A stretch of 64,000 bases of DNA from the NCBI GenBank assembly GCA_032622095.1, contig CP136068.1:49470443-49534442 (forward strand). The letters are read 5' to 3'. Under the pieces are notes generated by a model that was not told where the DNA came from, ran no database searches, and saw only the letters and a list, made by a program, of their open reading frames with translations. Of this stretch, positions 57,773 to 64,000 are shown one piece after another. Position 1 is the stretch's first letter. Each line of letters starts with the position of its first letter. The stretch is from Siphonodentalium dalli (lineage: Eukaryota > Mollusca > Scaphopoda > Gadilida > Siphonodentaliidae). Position numbers and translations under genes: made by a program.

Positions 57773-58225
57773 TTGTCAGTGCTCCACCACGGGGGAAAAA
57801 AAATGCAATTTAATAATCGCCGCGCGACGATTTCTTCCACAAATTATCCCAGAAAATGTAAATTTTCACAATCATCTGCAGCAACTTTTCGCCACAACCA
57901 TTATACCGATCGAAGTGCCTGTCCTCCTCCGACAAATGGGTATATTGAGTGTTGTCATGGAATGTCTCAGTATTGCGAATTTCCAATTTATATACAGGTA
58001 TACCTCTTCGAAATTACTGTCCGGTTAGTCCCAAACTTTTTAATCATTAGTCGCCAAATATCTGTCCGCTTAGTCGTGATTCAACTGAAGAGTACCCTCC
58101 ACAATTTATTGTTGAAAAACACTTTTTTCGCAGATTATATATGCTCTTCATTATATTTTTGCGTGGCGATAACGGTTATGGTGTTCAGGATCTTTATATT
58201 TCCCCGGCAACAACATGATCTTTAA
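57773..58225 (+). CDS. Unrecognised open frame, probably not a gene
   Basis: This is the longest unexplained open stretch in the right half (150 codons from a TTG, about 140 from the first ATG). It is rich in Cys, Phe and Ile with no motif I know. Neighbouring sequence gives no promoter, splice partner or homologous copy, and its 3' end overlaps the TTAA of a MITE. Chance opening is the likeliest reading. Confidence 0.12.
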   Translation: MSVLHHGGKKMQFNNRRATISSTNYPRKCKFSQSSAATFRHNHYTDRSACPPPTNGYIECCHGMSQYCEFPIYIQVYLFEITVRLVPNFLIISRQISVRLVVIQLKSTLHNLLLKNTFFADYICSSLYFCVAITVMVFRIFIFPRQQHDL

Positions 58226-58709
58226 AGGTACTCAACCCGTAAAGAGGGTCCCCATCTCAACAGATTCCAACAACAACAATCCGATCAGAGGGTCCTATAT
58301 TACTATTTCTTTGGCTTTGGGGGTAAAAAATATTTGATTCGAGTCGAGGAACCCATCAAACAAAGCTCAGAGTTATTAGATATTGATTTTTGAAAATTCT
58401 TATGTTCTCGAGATGAGTACCAATAACTGCCGTCAATTTGGTAACCTGCTCGAGATTTTACGCCAAAATTCTATTCAAACAGACAAGGATGGATAACTCT
58501 ATAATCAAGTGGGTAATAATAACGAATTTTTGACAGTCTTCTGGGCCAGAAAGAATTCCCGATAATGAAAAATAATAGATTTCTAAAATCGATATCTAAC
58601 AAATCTGAGCTTTGATGGGTGACTTCCTCGACTCGAATCAAATATTTTTGACCCCCGAAGCCATTGAAATAGTAATTGAGAGGAGTTTTATCGGGTTGAG
58701 TACCTTTAA
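58222..58709. mobile_element. TTAA MITE, copy 7
   Basis: TTAA at 58222-58225 and 58706-58709, ends AGGTACTCAACCC and GGGTTGAGTACCT. It is close to the reverse complement of copy 6. Confidence 0.9.
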
Positions 58710-60640
58710 GCGGTGTCTTATACAATACACACGCGACACTGAAACTGATATCCAATCCTGAAGTCTGACCATGGTCAGTTCTAGATATTTCTTTATCATA
58801 ATATATATAGACTGATTAATGTGTCAATGAAACGTAATTTGACGATCAAGGCATGCATAAGAAAAAGTTTACATCAAAATTATCCAAAGTAAACCGATCA
58901 GGAGGGGACTAAAACGGGTATGTATACATGTAGCCATTTTTATATTGGCCCAATGTCCAGTGCAAGAAAAAGACAGTATTTTGTAATTGCAGGTGCTATA
59001 ATACTTCTGATGTGACCGCTGTGAGACACAGGCTGGCGGCTTTTCTGAGACAATGGAGCTTTCCACAGAGGCCACACCCTCAGCGGTAGTCCCGCCCACT
59101 GGTAAAAATACTTTATCCACATAAATATTGTCTGTTACCCGAGATCGACTTCCGAAGTGAACACATCAGCACTCGCCCTTGTGTTAACTAGCAGACTCAT
59201 GTATATGATTCGTGCAAATTGGATCTTTTAACCAGTTTGATTTAAAAAAAAAAAAAATTAAATTAAATTTTGTATTTTTTTTTTAGATTGAACTTTGATC
59301 TGCTGTTGATATTTGATTGACAGCTGTGGAAAGGTCCATTGGTCATGGAATTCTATAACATCCAAGTGAACGTTTGCAACTAAAAGTTCGCGTAACAAAT
59401 CTGGAACATACCACCAAAATTGTATGGTGTGAGGATGGTGTATGCTAGGATATATGAACGATAAACTACTTAATTTACCATTTACCAGTATCATGCAGGG
59501 AGATTATGCAACTGATTTTAAGTTCCTCTAAATTAGCCTGCAAATATCTGTCAAGAATCAACCATGTATTTCATAGCTCTAACATTTAAGCGATAAACAC
59601 ATAATCTGTAATTCCAAAATTTGTCAGCCAAAAATTTTAAATTTATACTATAGTAGCCATCTATGAGGAATTTCATGACAATTTGGCAGACGATTTTTGC
59701 CATATGCGTGAACGTAGCTTAACATAAACTTCAGACAGATGGATGCACGGACATGCAACTAAAACGATGCGACGATTTTCCTTTCGAAATTGGGGTAAGG
59801 GAAATATATGATATTGATTCTATATCCATATGAAACAGGTTTTGCAGTTGATTATAACTATGGAATTATGGGAAGCCATTTAAAATTGTCCTCATTATCT
59901 GATTGGATATCAATAAATGGGTATTTCTTTCTTCTGGAATCTGGACAGTTTTTACATGCGTTGCCCACTTGTGGTATAGGCCTACCAATTACTATATATC
60001 ATCTTTTAGTCGAACATTTGTGTTCGTGTGTGGTACTATATATATACATCCTGTCATCACAATGACATGAAACTAATGGGAAGTGAGTCACCATTTATAA
60101 TTTGTTACAATGTGGTATGTGTTCGAATTTAAATGACCATATCTGACCATATGCCGATTTATTTACGAATATAGTGAACAAATTTGATATTCTATTTTCT
60201 ATGTTATGTATTCCAATCAAATTTTCAGTGGGAAAATAAAAACGAGTTATAAATACCATATAATTACCAATTTCGGATAGCTAGGAGTCGTGTTTTTTTT
60301 TAATGAATGTTCGTTATCATGAAGCGTTATTATAACGAAAAATATTACTAGGCCATACCATAAACTAAATTACACCCATTGAACTTATATGGCGTACACT
60401 TTTAATGTGAACCCCAACGAGAAAAAACCCTTTGTTTGACTGAAAGTAGAATGTGTCCACGTATTGATTCAAAAATAATCATATATCAATTAATGTAGAA
60501 ATAGGAATTTCAAATTTTTCAAAAATACTGAGAAATTGGGCTGGCATTAAATTTTGTCAACAGTTCATAATAATTTCAACGTACAGAATTGGTCGTAAAT
60601 AAGAATAATACCAGTTCTGTCGAGCTTGATACCAGATCCT
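58710..60640. other. No recognised feature
   Basis: A possible exon at about 58994-59100 was considered and not accepted. A poly-A/T stretch lies at 59245-59285. The rest is AT-rich without visible repeats. Confidence 0.4.
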
Positions 60641-60644
60641 TCGC

Positions 60645-61130
60645 CAGCACAATTATTTGCGCTGAAGTACAATTATTTTCCCTTAAGCGCAATTATTTGT
60701 GCTTAATCGCATTATTTGTGCTTAAGTGGCTTTGTTGTGGATAGAATCCATCCAATGATGATGCAACAGTCAAAATGGTTATCCGTAAAATGCCTATTTT
60801 ATTTTTGAGGGAAGATCAATATTGACGGGGGAAAGAAATGTACATATTTGAGCTTAATCACAAATATTTGCGCTTAAGCACTAATTAATTGTGCTTAAAC
60901 TTGCATATGTTTTCTTAAGCGCGAATGTGTGCTTAAGGGCAAATAGTTGTGCTTAAGCACAAATAATTTCACTTAAGCGCAAATAATTATTAAAAGTTAA
61001 TTTCTGGGAGTCCAAATTCACTATATAATATTTTGTGCTTAAGCGCAAATATTTTTGCTTAACCACAATTATCTGCGCTTAAGCACAATTAGTTATGCTT
61101 AAGTATAAAAAACATTGTGCTTAAGCACAA
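60645..61130. repeat. Array of GCTTAAGC palindromes
   Basis: TGTGCTTAAGCGCAAATA-type units recur about 20 times at 18-40 bp spacing, with further copies at 61420-61525 and 62120-62165. The core is a palindrome (GCGCTTAAGCGC). Confidence 0.8.
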
Positions 61131-61523
61131 ACATAGGGAAAACCCTATTTTCATATTATCAGCGTCCCTGCCCCCAATAATTTATGTCTTCATGATCATC
61201 ACAGAGATCAAGGATGTTTATAAAAGAGACATATCCTGTACAGATCTATACCATTTCCATGGTCATAAAAGGGGAATTAGGGGTTACTAGGGGATTGCTT
61301 CCCTCATATGGGGGGTCTATATATAGACTTGAGTGATTTGTTTAGCTAGCTGATCCATTTAAAATTAATTGGGGGGGGGGGGTCGATTAATGCATATGAA
61401 TTTTACTAATGATTTGTAATTAAGCACAAATGCGATTTGTGCTTAAGCGTAAATGTTTCACAAATGATTTCCGCTGAAGGTAAATATTTACGCTTAAGTG
61501 CAAATGACATACGTTATTTGCGC

Positions 61524-62123
61524 TTAAAGGGGTACTGTACCCAAGATGTTGTTGTTGGTTTCTATAATCCCCGAGTCGGAGAATAAGGTAACAACTTTTC
61601 CATTTTTTGAAAGTCTGTTGAGTACGAAGTATTGTTACGGATGGCAAATTTACCGGAATGGAAAAATACAAATTGTCGTTGTCGAGTAATTTTTGTAAAG
61701 TTTTCAACCAAATGAATCAAATAAACATTATATTATATGCTTAGTAGTCCCATATACTCATTTAAGTTAGTGTACCGTCACTAGTCAATGAGTGGCTTGG
61801 GTTTTCTCCCCGTATAAGCATAATGTTTCAAACGATCGTGTGTGCAATTGTTTTCCTAATCCAGTATCCCTCAATTATAATTTGATTACGTTTTGTACAC
61901 GGAAATTCGAATTTTAAGAGACGCCATTTTATGGCTGGAGCCATAAAATCAATTTATATTAAATTATTAACTTTTAAATTATTAAATTTTAAGATAGCCT
62001 ATTAACCTGAGCGTTTACAGAATACATCTTCGACTCGAATTACTTATATTTCTATATAGTATCGATAATAGATCGTTGTTATCACCGGGAATTTATTGAA
62101 AATGGCGTACAGTACCCCTTTAA
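61524..62123. mobile_element. Second TTAA-targeting MITE family, AGGGGTACTGTACCC ends
   Basis: TTAA at 61524-61527 and 62120-62123 flank ends AGGGGTACTGTACCC and GGCGTACAGTACCCCT. Removing one TTAA and the body restores GCGCTTAAGCGC, the array unit. No coding capacity. Confidence 0.85.
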
Positions 62124-63039
62124 GCGCAAATATTCACATCAAGCGCAAATAATCACGCTTATAACGAAAATAAGAAATAGATGTGAAAACGACCTCCCAT
62201 ATAATTACGGGTATTACATCATTTTTTTTTCTCTTGATCTGACGTTTAGTCTAAGCAGTTCACTTAGGGCCACGAGTATTAACTTTTTTTATTTCCAAAA
62301 AATTAACAGCCACTGTCACAAAGATACGTATCGTTCAAACAACAAGACACAGGCGTCATGGCTTAATATAGATGTCGTGGAAAAACCCACAGAGAGTTTA
62401 TGAATACAGACTATAGGGATATATAGTTCTAAATTAGTCTTCAAATCTGTTACTATTTTGTCACTATTGAGTTAACAGCGCAACATTCCATCATATTATA
62501 AGATATTACTTTTCTATTTTCTGGTGAATATCTTTAAACTTTACGCATTTTATAAACATTTGCAAAAAGGCATCGGATGAATAAGGTCGGACTATTTCTT
62601 GGCATAATTGGAATTTCCCATTTCGTTTTGTTTATAAGCTTCCTGATTTGTGTCAGTTTATTTTGTTCAAGGTACGGCCATAAAGTGCAGCTGTGTTGCG
62701 CTAGAATAACGTTCGTTTTTGAAGTAAGTCGTTTGTAACTTTGAGCATTTATTTTAAATGGACGTACTGACATTAAAATACATTTTACAAATTCCCGAAA
62801 TCGATAACATGTTAACTGCACCAAGGCTTCGTTATCTGTGCATTTTAGTATTTTTTACACCCGAGTTTACTTATTTATTGCTGTATGTGTGCCAAGAACA
62901 ATCAGCTGTAATTGCGCAGTTTTCTAAACATTCTTTATTTTCGGTATGTTTATAGTATATAGGCCTACTATACTGTAGTCTGTATTGTACGGCATTTTTG
63001 TTGTTGTTGTGTTCGGTTATCACTACTGTCTGACTGTGT

Positions 63040-64000
63040 TCAAACTCAAACTCAAGTGATTTTATTTGATGCTCAGTATACATAAATTACAATATGGTAA
63101 TGGGGCTCTGTGGAAGCCATGGCTTATGTGTCAGAGCCCTATAATAATACAATAATTATAATATAGACATAATGTGGGTGCAAGTGCAAGAGGAGAAGAA
63201 CAGTTGAGAGAGAGAAAGAGATGTAGGTTGGGGAGGGGGTGGGGTGGTAAATGGTGTGCATAATATGTTGAAGATACGCTCATAAGCAATATAACTATAT
63301 GTTACTTGATTTCCTGAAACATTATTATTTCAATTTAATAAATGTGTAAGGATGTGACTGAGTTACCAGTGGATCTCAGTTGATTTGGGCTAAGAATATG
63401 GTGCTTTGTTTGTTTTTTGTCCTTTGATGAATTTGAATAATATAGAAGGTGATTAACACATATGGGTCATTTATGATACATTATAGCTATTGATAAAGTG
63501 ATCTTTTAGATATTTGGGGTAGTCAATACATGTTTCAATGCGTAATTTGCAATCTTCAGGGAGGCTATTCCATAATGCTCGGGCTTTGTTTGAGATTGCA
63601 TTTTTTGATAGGACACCCTCTGACCCCGGACTTCCATAATGGGAATGTGATAGGACACCCTCTGACCCCTGTCCTCCGTAATAGGAATGTGATATGACAC
63701 CCTCTGACCCCGTACTTCCGTAATGGGAATGTGATAGGACACCCTCTGACCCCAGACTTCCGTAACGGGAATGTGATAAGACACCCTCTGACCCAGACTT
63801 TCATAATGGGAATGTGATAGGACACCCTCTGACCCCGGACTTCCGTAATGGGAATGTCATAGGATTAAATTCATGATATAGATTACCTTTTGATTTTGAG
63901 CGAGTATTATGGCTATGTATATCTGCTAGGTTTGTGAATAATTTTGATAAGGAATCGGGTAGTGCATGTGTATGGTAGTCATGCAGTATTCTAATTAGCT
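63040..64000 (-). mobile_element. LINE retrotransposon 3' end (runs off the right edge)
   Basis: On the minus strand the upstream part reads LADIHSHNTRSKSKGNLY, including the HNTRS motif common after the reverse transcriptase domain in CR1/Rex-like LINEs. The end reads KARALWNSLPEDCKLRIETC and on to a TAA near 63472. The 3' UTR ends around CAAATAAAATCACTTGAGTT with (TTGAGT) repeats near 63040-63060. The frame is shifted across a 42-bp minisatellite, so the copy is probably dead. Confidence 0.75.
63606..63857. repeat. 42-bp minisatellite, six copies, inside the LINE coding region
   Basis: The unit begins TGATAGGACACCCTCTGACC and ends AATGGGAATG. Because 42 is a multiple of three, the repeat stays open in two minus-strand frames (FPLRKSGVRGCPIT or SYHIPITEVRGQRV repeats). 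One copy (about 63774-63815) lacks a base. Confidence 0.92.

Noticed and set aside
58994..59100. Possible exon (acceptor TTGTAATTGCAG, donor CCCACTGGTAAAA)
   Set aside because: The open frame is short, ends in a stop before the donor in the best frame, and has no partner exon nearby.
60645..61130. CRISPR-like or regulatory operator array of GCTTAAGC
   Set aside because: Spacing is irregular and the words degenerate; no evidence of function, kept only as a repeat.
63606..63857. CRISPR-like array
   Set aside because: The 42-bp units are contiguous with no unique spacers, in an animal genome, inside a LINE.

Overview
The window is nuclear DNA of a lophotrochozoan animal, most likely a bivalve mollusc. 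It is AT-rich, genes are split by GT-AG introns, and almost everything outside one gene is degenerate transposon sequence. The repeats include a family that opens with AGCTCACCTGAGACGAAGT followed by a CCGTCGTCCGTCC tract, which I associate with bivalve genomes. That attribution is from memory and was not tested by search.

One protein-coding gene is well supported. It lies on the minus strand and occupies the left half of the window (start codon at 32448, stop at 392). Seven exons join in phase into a predicted 642-residue divergent Hsp70-family protein. An unusual N-terminus with about three hydrophobic segments (roughly residues 15-118) precedes a recognisable Hsp70 ATPase domain (about 155-510) and a short beta-type substrate-binding region (about 510-642). 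There is no C-terminal lid and no EEVD tail. A TATA box lies 54-62 bp upstream of the start codon. Several nucleotide-contact residues are altered.

The introns of this gene are crowded with mobile DNA. Intron 6 (857-14776) carries Helitron-like elements, some joined head to tail, a satellite-like tandem array, two truncated LINE copies in opposite orientation, a hAT element with an 8-bp target duplication, and two TTAA-flanked MITEs. Intron 5 (14939-20796) carries a nest four elements deep. Intron 2 (23663-28606) holds a second copy of one element from that nest, in opposite orientation, with two different MITEs inside it. Intron 3 holds a 165-bp palindrome.

From about 32.5 to 64 kb I recognise no host exon. 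The region contains tandem duplications, tRNA-derived SINEs, palindromic MITEs, more TTAA MITEs, a second terminal-inverted-repeat element, a 1.6-1.9 kb tandem duplication (43478-47000), arrays built on short palindromes (TACTATAGTA at 55.9-57.1 kb, GCTTAAGC at 60.6-62.2 kb), and at the right edge the 3' end of a minus-strand LINE whose coding region carries a 42-bp minisatellite.

All family assignments come from reading motifs by eye. No database search, alignment program or RNA evidence was available.
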